A stretch of 30,004 nucleotides of DNA from Nemertoderma westbladi (taxonomy: Eukaryota > Xenacoelomorpha > Nemertodermatida > Nemertodermatidae). Below, in pieces: positions 8,945-19,753 of the stretch. Position 1 is the first letter of the stretch. Every line of letters begins with the position of its first letter. The position numbers and the translations under genes were made by a program. Where the stretch lies: positions 1 through 30,004 of the forward strand of contig JAUCBJ010007662.1 of NCBI GenBank assembly GCA_032718475.1. The letters run 5' to 3'. The notes beneath the pieces were generated by a model that did no database searches, was not told where the DNA came from, and saw nothing but the letters and a program-made list of their open reading frames with translations.

Positions 8945-10087
8945 CTAAGAGCTTATGGAATACCAGAAGTAATTGTTGCTGGCATTGGGTTGTTATATTG
9001 TGACACAGAAGCGCAGGTACTCTCACCAGATGGTGAAACTGAGTTTTTCTCAATCCTGGCTGGCGTACTGCAAGGTGACACATTAACACCATTACTATTT
9101 GTAATTGTGCTGGATTACGCAATGAGGACGGTCACAAATGGTGAAGATCTGGGATTCACACTTCAAGAACGCAGAAGTAGTAGATATCCGGCAACTACAG
9201 TCACAGACACAGACTTTGCGGATAACATCGCCCTGCTCTCTAATACGCTAGCAGATGCACAGCTTCTACTAAATAAAGTGGAGAGGGCTGCTAAGGAGGT
9301 TGGATTGCATATAAATGCTACCAAGACCGAATTCATGACCTTTAATGTTGATGGAAACTTGACAACCATTGATAATAATCAACTAAGGAAGGTCGACGAC
9401 TTCCAGTACCTTGGATCATTGATAGAGAGTAGCAAAAAGGACATAGAAGTTAGGAAAGCAAAGGCTTGGTTGGGTAGCTCTATCAAAAATGGATACCATC
9501 TTGAAATCAGATCTCTCCAGGCACCTGAAGACTAAGTTCTTTCGAGCCACAGTGGAAAGTGTATTTTTATACGGGGGTGAGACCTGGACACTGACGAAAT
9601 CACTCGAACAACGAATTGATGGTTGCTACACAAGACTACTAAGGGCAGCCCTAAACATCAGCTGGAGACAACACATGACAAACGCCGAGCTTTATGGTAC
9701 AATACCGCCTGTATCAACCACCCTCCGTGAACGCAGATTAAGATTCAGTGGGCACTGCTGGTGAAGTAAAGACGAGGTCATACCAGATCTACTTTTCTGG
9801 CAACCAACTCATGGAAAGCGTAGTCGTGGACGACCGGCCATAACATATATAGATCAACTTGAAAGGGATACTGAACTTGGGAGAAACGAAATTGCGACAA
9901 CTATGGAGAATCGGGAAGCCTGGAAGGATCTCATTTCCACTGTCCGAGTTCGCTCGACCTAGTAGTAGTAGTAAAAACATAACTCTACAATAGAGCGTTT
10001 AATATCTAAATGGGTCATGAGCGCCTTAGAATCTATTTATAGAGTTGGGCGCTATATAAATAATAGTTTATTATTATTATTATTATT
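8945..10087 (+). pseudogene. 5'-truncated LINE with reverse transcriptase relic
   Basis: The LINE homology begins at LRAYGIPEVIVAGIG (8945). The frame from 8945 carries AGVLQGDTLTPLLFVIVLDY, TDTDFADNIALLSN and VGLHINATKTEFMTF, followed by FQYLGSLIES. The catalytic box reads FADN instead of FADD (AAC at 9224-9226). Near 9488 the frame shifts by one base into a second frame with FFRATVESVFLYGGETWTLT, LDGCYTRLLR-like and LRERRLRFSGHCW. A TGA at 9762-9764 interrupts this frame, which then continues with WQPTHGKRSRGRP to a stop at 9960-9962. The 3' UTR ends in (TTA)n at about 10066-10087. The family is the 'endonuclease-reverse transcriptase' type common in invertebrates and differs from the relic at 514-1360. 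Clearly dead: missing N-terminus, active-site change, frameshift and nonsense codon. Confidence 0.85.
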
Positions 10088-10494
10088 ATAAAGTTAAAGT
10101 AATACAATTAATTAATTTAAAATTAAATACAAATAAATAAATACCAATAAATAAGAGGGCAGAGGTGTCACTTATGACACCCGTTTGCACGGCTCAGCGA
10201 TGGTTAGACAACACTCATGACCCATTGGGTGTTAGGGCGCTAATCGGTCTAATTAATTAGGATAATCAATTAAACCCTAATTAGGAGTTATAAGACACAG
10301 TAGGGATTAAATATGTACTTAATTCATTGATGACATCCGTCAATTAGGGTCTAAATAGCCTAATTGTGAGGTGTCACCCAGACAGTATGGCGCCAATGAC
10401 ACCCAATGACACCCTAGGTGTCACATTCCTAAGCGATGAGTCATGAGTGTGGTCTAAGTGTCACCGAGCCATACAAATCTACAGTATACTACTT
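10088..10494 (-). repeat. Right inverted arm, containing a MITE-like core
   Basis: Reverse complement of the left arm, including the blocks ACCCAATGGGTCATGAG-like, TTAATTAGACCGATTAGCGC and GTGACACCTCACAATTAGGC. Its inner end directly abuts the (TTA)n tail of the LINE at 8945-10087. Confidence 0.8.
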
Positions 10495-11640
10495 GTATAT
10501 AAATATAATTAATGTTATTGACAATAGTTATTGAAACTGAGACTTGAAATTGACACTTGAGATAGTGGTACCCGTATACTAAGCTCGCTTAATTTAGTGA
10601 CTCGCCCCACAATGCGATTGGTGTAGCATATCTCGCAGTAGCAGGTAAAGTGGATTGGGTAGCAGGTTAAAGTTCAAGTTATAATTAATTTTGTTACATT
10701 ATATAATGACGGGTGATTATAATACGAATATCCCAATATTTTACACCTTAGATAGTAAGTTGCCTTTACTATAAATACATACCTACATCAGTAGGCCTAC
10801 CTGGTGTGTATTATTATTACATGCCTCACGATACCAGTACATTTTTACAGATACTTATAATGTCTTACATAATTTGGTTGTACCGGTATACTATATTAAC
10901 AATTTTTGCCGAGATACAGTACAACGTACTGTAAATTAATTTCAAAGTAACTTTTTCTGAAATACTAAAATATACTTTTGTAATATAACAATCTATATAA
11001 CTCAACCTCCATGTACTACTGTTGTAATGATATCAACATTAAATTAATTGAGCAAAGTGGATCAATGTAAGAACTATATAGCGTGAGTTATTGGTATTAT
11101 AGAAGTGCGACCCTATAAAATACCCTAGATTAAAGATTCAACTCAATCTCAAATGCCAAAAAGTTGAGTTTCACACTGCATATAGAGTTATTAGACATTT
11201 TTAGTGCCAAGTCTGTTATAGTTGATTACAATTTTAGCATTCAATAGTAGGCCTACCGGTAGTGCAATGCTGATTATAAATATGAATAATACTGTGAGTT
11301 CTAACAATGCCAACCCCATAAACAAACAACATTACATATTATTTCAACCGTTAGTTGAGGACTTTATGTACATAAATTTTGCCTTTGTACTTTATACTTT
11401 TTTGTTAATTATATATTTTTAATTGGCCTTATATGAGACATTGTAGCACACAATAGGAGGTCCATGGTCTATGTATGTTATTGTTAAGGAATCTTTTGTT
11501 ATGTACATTGTGCAGTGCTAGGGGGCTGGATACCTGCTGAGCTTGGCAATGTTTCTTGTAGCATATAGAGTTAAGTATTTATTAGTGGTTGACCTTCATG
11601 TCGCACATGGATAGAGAGGGCCAGAATACATTAAGACTGG
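10495..11640. other. Intergenic stretch, nothing recognised
   Basis: AT-rich DNA with two GTAGGCCTAC palindromes (10791-10800 and 11247-11256). The open frames here are short and show no family resemblance. Confidence 0.5.
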
Positions 11641-12428
11641 ACATAAGTAGGTTACATAAGGATATGTTACATGAGGATGGGTTACTTAAGTATAGGTTGC
11701 ATAAGGATAGGTTACTTAAGTATAGGTTGCATAGCATAAGGATATGTTACATAATGGTAGGTTACTTAAGTATAGGTTACATTAAGTATAGGTTACATAA
11801 GGATATGTTACATAAGGATAGGTTACATAAGGATATGTTACATAAGGATAGGTTACATAAGGATAGGTTACTTAAGTATATGTTACATAAGGATAGGTTA
11901 CATAAGTATATGTTACATGAGGATATGTTACATAAGGATAGGTTATATAAGGATATGTTACCTAAGGATAGGTTACATAAGGATAGGTTACTTAATTATA
12001 GGTTACATAAGGATATGTTACATAAGGATAGGTTACATAAGGATATGTTACATAAGGATAGGTTACATAAGGATAGGTTACATAAGGATATGTTACATAA
12101 GGATAGGTTACATAAGGATAGGTTACATAAGGATAGGTTACTTAAGTATATGTTACATAAGGATAGGTTACATAAGTATAGGTTACATGAGGATATGTTA
12201 CATAAGGATAGGATACTTAAGTATATGTTACATAAGGATAGGTTACATAAGGATATGTTACATATAGGTTACTTAAGTATATGTTACATAAGGATATGTT
12301 ACATAAGGATAGGTTACATAAGTATAGGTTACTTAAGGATAGGTTACTTAAGTATAGGTTACATAAGGATATGTTACATAAGGATATGTTACATAAGGAT
12401 AGGTTACATAAGGATAGGTTACTTAAGT
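11641..12428 (+). repeat. 15-bp minisatellite, left block
   Basis: About fifty 15-bp units of two main types: GGTTACATAAGGATA (with a TGTTACATAAGGATA variant) and GGTTACTTAAGTATA. The period is kept for nearly the whole block, with a few units of different length near 11730-11790 and 12260. Because 15 is a multiple of three and two forward frames lack stops, the block mimics a 324-codon frame (LHKDR/LLKYR repeats) and a GYIRI/CYIRI frame. I see no evidence that either is translated. Confidence 0.97.
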
Positions 12429-12450
12429 TGTTGCCGTTATTCCCGACACC

Positions 12451-12597
12451 ATGGGGAAAACGCCGATGCTGGAGGCGGAATTTTCAGACCACAGGATTCC
12501 GGCCAGTCACCGGATATTGGGAGTGGAGAAGGAGTCCTTTCTGAGATGCAAGATTGCAATTGAGAAAAAGTTGCATTGGTTGGATATAATCTTTTAA
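12451..12597 (+). CDS. Small 48-codon ORF at the left end of the insertion, function unknown
   Basis: ATG lies in a strong initiation context (ACACCATGG) 22 bp inside the left end of the inserted element, and the frame ends at TAA 12595-12597. The product begins MGKTPMLEAEFSDHRIP and ends IEKKLHWLDIIF, with a mixed, protein-like composition and no low-complexity tract. I do not recognise it. It could be the truncated start of an element protein, a chance frame, or an exon fragment carried by the element. Confidence 0.25.
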   Translation: MGKTPMLEAEFSDHRIPASHRILGVEKESFLRCKIAIEKKLHWLDIIF

Positions 12598-12802
12598 TGT
12601 AACTTTCCTACAGTTGAACCTTGATTGAGAATAGTTTGGGCTTCCCCACACCAATATACCAAATATTCACAATAATACACGACAATATGAATTCCTACAG
12701 TACATTAATTAATTACCCACTGTTCGCTTTAGATTTTAACCTAACTAATGTTCCCCATTTTCCCTCGGTCCTAGTCTCGGTACCGTAGTGTCGGTGTCGG
12801 TC

Positions 12803-13490
12803 GACCCTGTTGCGTGTCCGTCCCACCCTTCCCGAACCCCGAAGGGATCGGTCATCAGGAAAGCGGTACGGCTTAGCTAAGGGTCAGTCAAGTCAGTAGA
12901 CCCGGTTGCGTGTCCGTCCCACCCTACCCGAACCCCGAAGGGATCGGTCATTAGGAAAGCGGTATGGCTTGGCTAGGGGTCTGTCGGTTCATCGCAGGGT
13001 CCCAACCACCTAAGCTTTCCGAGTCCCTTTCAGGCTCGTAGTCGCTTCGGTAGCCGAGAAGCTGCTCCGAATAGTCGGTAGGCCAGTAGAGTCCGGTCCT
13101 TTGTCTTTCGACCCCGTTGCGTGTCCATCCCACCCTTCCCGAACCCCGAAGGGATCAGTCATCAGGAAAGCGGTACGGCTTGGCAAGGGGTCTGTCAGCC
13201 CGTTGTGAGTCCCAACTGTCGGTAGCTTTCCGAGTCCCTTTCAGGCTCGTAGTAACGCCGGTCGTGGAACCCACTCCAGGAAGGCAGTCCTCGTCGAACC
13301 CTTCCTCCGTCTAGTCGGTCGATCCGTCGCAAGTCCCTGGCGTCGTCTGCAAGCTTTCCGAGTCCCTTTCAGGCTCGTAATAACTGTCGGCGACCAGGGA
13401 CCGCTAAGGATCTGTCTGTCGGTTCCCGTCGCAAATCCCTGACGCGCAATCAGCAGACTTTCCGAATCCTTATTCAGGCTCGTAATAACT
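12803..13490 (+). repeat. Degenerate GC-rich internal repeats of the insertion
   Basis: Two interleaved motif sets. GTTGCGTGTCCGTCCCACCC, followed by a CGAACCCCGAAGGGATCGGT block, occurs at about 12809, 12905 and 13116 (spacing 96 and 211 bp). GCTTTCCGAGTCCCTTTCAG with GCTCGTAGT occurs at about 13014, 13225 and 13353, plus a diverged copy at 13457 (spacing 211, 128 and 104 bp). The shared 211-bp step suggests segmental duplication of a larger unit. Confidence 0.85.
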
Positions 13491-13796
13491 GCTGTTGGCC
13501 AGGGACCGCCTTGTCCCTAGGCCTAGTGAGTTACCAAATCCACCTCTACAGGCAGCAGGAAGTTGGCTAGGCCTAATAGTATCAGGTAAACCTGAGTACT
13601 GCTTGATTTTGCCTCCCACCCTTGGCCCTTCAATATCTGATATGAGTCCCGTGCCCCGTAAGTCGCCCCAATATTCGCCCATTGAATATACCCAAATTCC
13701 ATGTTCCCGCACCCAGTACTCATATTGGAATATTCATTATAAATAAATCTGAAAAATATTCAACTCGTGTTATGAAAAGTTGAAATACCGCGAACA

Positions 13797-14697
13797 TAAG
13801 TATAGGTTACATAAGGATATGTTACATAAGGATATGTTAAGGTTAAACTGCTGAAGGTCTATAAAAGCGCGTACAATAGGTTACTTAAATATAGGTTACA
13901 TAAGGATAGGTTACATAAGGATATGTTACATATAGGTTACTTAAGTATAGGTTACATAATGATATGTTACAAAAGGATAGGTTACATAAGGATAGGTTAC
14001 TTAAGTATAGGTTACATAAGGATAGGTTGCATATGGATATGTTACATAAGGATAGGTTACATAAGGATAGGTTACATAAGGATTGGTTACTTAAGTATAG
14101 GTTGGATAGGTTACATAAGGATATGTTACATAAAGATAGGTTACTTAAGTATAGGTTACATAAGGATATGCTGCATATAGGTTACTTAATTATAGGTTAC
14201 ATAAGGATATGTTACATAAGGATAGGTTACATAAGGATAGGTTACATAAGGATAGGTTACATAAGGATAGGTTACATAAGGATAGGTTACATAAGGATAG
14301 GTTACATAAAGATAGGTTACATAAGGATATGTTACATAACGATAGGTTACATAAGGATATGTTACATAAGGATAGGTTACATAAGTATAGGTTACATAAG
14401 GATATGTTACATAAGGATAGGTTACATAAGGATAGGTTACATAAGGATAGGTTACATAAAGATAGGTTACATATTGATATTTTACATAAGGATAGGTTAC
14501 TTAAGTATATGTTACATAAGGATAGGTTACTTAAATATAAGTTACATAAGGATAGGTTACTTAAATATAGGTTACATAAGGATATGTTACATAAGGATAG
14601 GTTACTTAAGTATATGTTACATAAAGATAGGTTACATAAGGATAGGTTACATAAGGATAGGTTACATAAGGATGGGATACATAAGGATAGTTACAGA
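13797..14697 (+). repeat. 15-bp minisatellite, right block
   Basis: Same two unit types and same orientation as the left block, about 55 units. A 40-bp non-repeat interruption at about 13839-13878 (GGTTAAACTGCTGAAGGTCT and following) splits off the first few units. Long pseudo-frames here (up to 290 codons) are again a result of the 15-bp period. Confidence 0.97.
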
Positions 14698-14957
14698 AAA
14701 TATTAAACTCAACTGTGAAGAATACCAGGTTTGCACTTTTAGGTGGAATGATTATTGGAATTTTATTTATGAACAATTTTATTTTTTTAAATTTCTCCTT
14801 ATCAAGTGTTTTATAGCGCTCAATTCTATCGTATAACCTGTACAAACATAATCATTTATTGTTTTGGTTAGATTCAGCCCTTCTGTTACATGGGTTTTCA
14901 GTAAAATTCTGGTATTCTGGGGGTAAACTGCAAAGTGAAATAAACAGTAGAAATCTG
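14698..14957. other. Spacer between minisatellite and satellite
   Basis: About 260 bp of AT-rich non-repeat DNA. Nothing recognised. Confidence 0.6.
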
Positions 14958-15300
14958 GTATACTTCACGTGAGCCAATGCAGTATAGGCCTGAGACTACC
15001 TTGTATATACTTCACATGAGCCGATGCAGTATAGGCCTGAGACTACCTTGTATATTTCACATGAGCCGATGCAGTATAGGCCTGAGACTACCTTGTATAT
15101 ACTTCACATGAGCCGATGCAGTATAGGCCTGAGACTACCTTGTATATACTTCACGTGAGCCAATGCAGTATAGGCCTGAGACTACCTTGTATACTTCACA
15201 TGAGCCGATGCAGTATAGGCCTGAGACTACCTTGTATATACTTCAAATGAGCCGATGCAGTATAGGCCTGAGACTACCTTGTATATACTTCACGTGAGCC

Positions 15301-18300
15301 AATGCTGTATAGGCTTGAGACTACCTTGTATATTTCACATGAGCCGATGCAGTATAGGCCTGAGACTACCTTGTATATACTTCACATGAGCCGATGCAGT
15401 ATAGGTCTGAGACTACCTTGTATACTTCACATGAGCCGATGCAGTATAGGCCTGAGACTACCTTATATACTTCACATGAGTCGATGCAGTATAGGCCTGA
15501 GACTACCTTGTATACTTCACATGAGCCGATGTAGTATACTACTATAGGCCTGAGACTACCTTGTATACTTCACATGAGCCAATGCAGTATAGGCCTGAGA
15601 CTACCTTGTATACTTCACATGAGCCGATGCAGTATAGGCCTGAGACTACCTTGTATACTTCACATGAGCCGATGCAGTATAGGCCTGAGACTACCTTGTA
15701 TACTTCACATGAGTCGATGCAGTATAGGCCTGAGACTACCTTGTATACTTCACATGAGCCAATGCAGTATAGGCCTGAGACTACCTTGAATACTTCACAT
15801 GGGCCGATGTAGTATACTACTATAGGTCTGAGACTACCTTGCATACAGTACTTCACATGAACCGATGCAGTATAGGCACGAGACTACCTTGTATACTTCA
15901 CATGGGCCGATGTAGTATACTACTATAGGTCTGAGACTACCTTGAATACTTCACATGGGCCGATGTAGTATACTACTATAGGTCTGAGACTACCTTGCAT
16001 ACAGTACTTCACATGAGCCGATGCAGTATAGGCCTGAGACTACCTTGTATACTTCACATGAGCCGATGCAGTATAGGCCTGAGACTACTTTGAATACTTC
16101 ACATGGGCCGATGTAGTATACTACTATAGGTCTGAGACTACCTTGAATACTTCACATGGGCCGATGTAGTATACTACTATAGGTCTGAGACTACCTTGAA
16201 TACTTCACATGGGCCGATGTAGTATACTACTATAGGTCTGAGACTACCTTGAATACTTCACATGGGCCGATGTAGTGTACTACTATAGGTCTGAGACTAC
16301 CTTGCATACAGTACTTCACATGAGCCGATGCAGTATAGGCCTGAGACTACCTTGTATACTTCACATTAGCCGATGCAGTATAGGCCTGAGACTACTTTGA
16401 ATACTTCACATGGGCCGATGTAGTATACTACTATAGGTCTGAGACTACCTTGCATACAGTACTTCACATGAGCCGATGCAGTATAGGCCCGAGACTACCT
16501 TTGCATACATCACATGGGCCGATGTAGTATACTAATATAGGCCTGAGACTACCTTGAATACTTCACATGGGCCGATGTAGTATACTACTATAGGTCTGAG
16601 ACTACCTTGCATACAGTACTTCACATGAACCGATGCAGTATAGGCACAAGACTACCTTGTATACTTCACATGGGCCGATGTAGTATACTACTATAGGTCT
16701 GAGACTACCTTGAATACTTCACATGGGCCGATGTAGTATACTACTATAGGTCTGAGACTACCTTGCATACAGTACTTCACATGAGCCGATGCAGTATAGG
16801 CCTGAGACTACCTTGTATACTTCACATGAGCCGATGCAGTATAGGCCTGAGACTACTTTGAATACTTCACATGGGCCGATGTAGTATACTACTATAGGTC
16901 TGAGACTACCTTGCATACAGTACTTCACATGAGCCGATGCAGTATAGGCCCGAGACTACCTTTGCATACATCACATGGGCCGATGTAGTATACTAATATA
17001 GGCCTGAGACTACCTTGAATACTTCACATGGGCCGATGTAGTATACTACTATAGGTCTGAGACTACCTTGCATACAGTACTTCACATGAGCCGATGCAGT
17101 ATAGGCCCGAGACTACCTTTGCATACATCACATGGGCCGATGTAGTATACTAATATAGGCCTGAGACTACCTCGCATACAGTACTTCACATGAGCCGATG
17201 CAGTATAGGCCTGAGACTACCTTGTATACTTCACATGAGCCGATGCATTATGGGCCTGAGACTACCTTGTATACTTCACATGACCCAATGCAGTAAAGGC
17301 CTGAGACTACCTTGAATACTTCACATGGGCCGATGTAGTATACTACTATAGGTCTGAGACTACCTTGCATACAGTACTTCACATGAGCCGATGCAGTATA
17401 GGCCTGAAACTACCTTGTATACTTCACATGAGCCGATGCATTATGGGCCTGACACTACCTTGTATACTTCACATGGGCCGATGTAGTATACTAATATAGG
17501 CCTGAGACTACCTTGAATACTTCACATGGGCCGATGTAGTATACTACTATAGGTCTGAGACTACCTCGCATACAGTACTTCACATGAGCCGATGCAGTAT
17601 AGGCCTGAGACTACCTTGTATACTTCACATGAGCCGATGCATTATGGGCCTGAGACTACCTTGTATACTTCACATGACCCAATGCAGTAAAGGCCTGAGA
17701 CTACCTTGAATACTTCACATGGGCCGATGTAGTATACTACTATAGGTCTGAGACTACCTTGCATACAGTACTTCACATGAGCCGATGCAGTATAGGCCTG
17801 AAACTACCTTGTATACTTCACATGAGCCGATGCATTATGGGCCTGACACTACCTTGTATACTTCACATGGGCCGATGTAGTATACTAATATAGGCCTGAG
17901 ACTACCTTGAATACTTCACATGGGCCGATGTAGTATACTACTATAGGTCTGAGACTACCTTGCATACAGTACTTCACATGAGCCGATGCAGTATAGGCCT
18001 GAAACTACCTTGTATACTTCACATGAGCCGATGCATTATGGGCCTGAGACTACCTTGTATACTTCACATGAGCCAATGCAGTAAACGCCTGAGACTACCT
18101 TGAATACTTCACATGGGCCGATGTAGTATACTACTATAGGTCTGAGACTACCTTGCATACAGTACATCACATGAGCCGATGCAGTATAGGCCTGAGACTA
18201 CCTTGTATACTTCACATGAGCCGATGCATTATAGGCCTGAGACTACCTTGCATACTTCACATGGGCCGATGTAGTATACTAATATAGGCCTGAGACTACC

Positions 18301-19753
18301 TTGAATACTTCACATGGGCCGATGTAGTATACTACTATAGGTCTGAGACTACCTCGCATACAGTACTTCACATGAGCCGATGCAGTATAGGCCTGAGACT
18401 ACCTTGTATACTTCACATGAGCCGATGCATTATGGGCCTGAGACTACCTTGTATACTTCACATGACCCAATGCAGTAAAGGCCTGAGACTACCTTGAATA
18501 CTTCACATGGGCCGATGTAGTATACTACTATAGGTCTAAGACTACCTTGCATACAGTACTTCGCATGAGCCGATGCAGTATAGGCCTGAAACTACCTTGT
18601 ATACTTCACATGAGCCGATGCATTATGGGCCTGAGACTACCTTGTATACTTCACATGAGCCAATGCAGTTTAGGCCTGAGACTACCTTGTATACTTCACA
18701 TGAGCCGATGCAGTATAGACCTGAGACTACCTTGTATACTTCACATGAGCCGATGCAGTATAGGCCTGAGACTACCTTGCATACTTCACATGATCCGATG
18801 CAGTATAGGCCTGAGACTACCTTGTATATACTTCACATGAGCCGATGCAGTATATGCTTGAGACTACCTTGTATACTTCACATGAGCCGATGCAGTATAG
18901 GCCTGAGACTACCTTGTATACTTCACATGAGCCGATGCAGTATAGGCCTGAGACTACCTTGTATACTTCACATGAGCCGATGCAGTATAGGCCTGAGACT
19001 ACCTTGCATACTTCACATGAGCCGATGTAGTATAGGCCTGAGACCATCTTGTATACTTCACATGAGCCGATGCAGTATAGGCCTGAGACTACCTTTTATA
19101 CTTCACATGAGCCGATGCAGTATAGGCCTGAGACTACCTTGTATATACTTCACATGAGCCGATGCAGTATATGCTTGAGACTACCTTGTATACTTCACAT
19201 GAGCCGATGCAGTATAGGCCTGAGACTACCTTGTATACTTCACATGAGCCGATGCAGTATAGGCCTGAGACTACCTTGCATACTTCACATGAGCCGATGT
19301 AGTATAGGCCTGAGACCATCTTGTATACTTCACATGAGCCGATGCAGTATAGGCCTGAGACTACCTTGCATACTTCACATGAGCCGATGTAGTATAGGCC
19401 TGAGACCATCTTGTATACTTCACATGAGCCGATGCAGTATAGGCCTGAGACTACCTTGTATACTTCACATGAGCCGATGCAGTATAGGCCTGAGACTACC
19501 TTGTATATTTCACATGAGCCGATGCAGTATAGGCCTGAGACTACCTTGTATATACTTCACATGAGCCGATGCAGTATAGGCCTGAGACTACCTTGTATAT
19601 ACTTCACGTGAGCCAATGCAGTATAGGCCTGAGACTACCTTGTATACTTCACATGAGCCGATGCAGTATAGGCCTGAGACTACCTTGTATATACTTCAAA
19701 TGAGCCGATGCAGTATAGGCCTGAGACTACCTTGTATATACTTCACGTGAGCC
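15301..19753 (+). repeat. Higher-order satellite block 1 (4,453 bp)
   Basis: Begins at the marker AATGCTGTATAGGCTTGAG. It consists of a 45/47-bp section (to about 15780), a long section rich in 53- and 58-bp units (to about 18540), then a 45-bp section. The private variant TCACATTAGC is at 16361. The register extends slightly upstream, to about 15040. Two block-specific changes are visible: GTAGTGTACTAC near 16274 and GGCACAAGAC near 16642. Confidence 0.95.

Larger units (their letters stand above)
6363..10494. mobile_element. Composite foldback structure with 0.4-kb inverted arms
   Basis: The left arm (6363-6813) and right arm (10088-10494) are inverted copies over essentially their whole length, with few mismatches by eye. 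The outer tips are AAGTAGTATA and its complement, with an approximately 5-bp indel just inside. GTAT lies directly outside both tips (6359-6362 and 10495-10498), a possible 4-bp target duplication, though weak in AT-rich DNA. About 3.3 kb between the arms holds a smaller foldback element, a LINE scrap, a duplication and a truncated LINE. No transposase was seen. It may be a large foldback element or two inverted copies of one short element that trapped other insertions. Confidence 0.7.
12429..13796. mobile_element. 1,368-bp GC-rich insertion in the minisatellite, TG...CA ends, TAAGT flanks
   Basis: The array reads GGTTACTTAAGT up to 12428 and resumes TAAGTATAGGTTAC at 13797. Removing 12429-13796 and one TAAGT restores a perfect unit. 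The ends are TGTTGCCGTTATT and, inverted, TGTTCGCGGTATT (10 of 13 match), so it begins TG and ends CA. The TG...CA ends and 5-bp duplication fit a solo LTR or short LTR-type element. The imperfect terminal inverted repeats also allow a non-autonomous DNA transposon. The centre (12,770-13,510) is GC-rich with internal repeats, unlike the AT-rich surroundings. No transposase, integrase or RT was seen. Confidence 0.6.

Noticed and set aside
10590-10680. Possible tRNA-like stretch (GGTTAAAGTTCAAGTT)
   Set aside because: The B-box match is poor, and no cloverleaf or A box could be built by eye.
11222-11422. 66-codon open frame
   Set aside because: AT-rich chance frame with no family resemblance and no splice or start context.
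11589-12563. 324-codon open frame with LHKDR/LLKYR repeats
   Set aside because: Its length comes from a 15-bp period free of stops in that frame; an overlapping frame is equally open, and nothing resembles a known protein. The apparent start lies outside the array in ordinary sequence.
11641-14697. Telomeric repeat
   Set aside because: TAGGTTAC-type units resemble telomere motifs only superficially; the period is 15 bp, not 5-6, and the array is internal.
13964-14836. 290-codon open frame with GYIRI/HKDR repeats
   Set aside because: Same cause as in the left block; the frame changes character part-way as unit length slips, which a real repeat protein would not tolerate.
14698-15300. Origin of the 45-bp satellite from three 15-bp minisatellite units
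   Set aside because: 45 is three times 15 and the arrays are neighbours, but shared sequence is limited to short strings such as TATAGG, no more than expected by chance.
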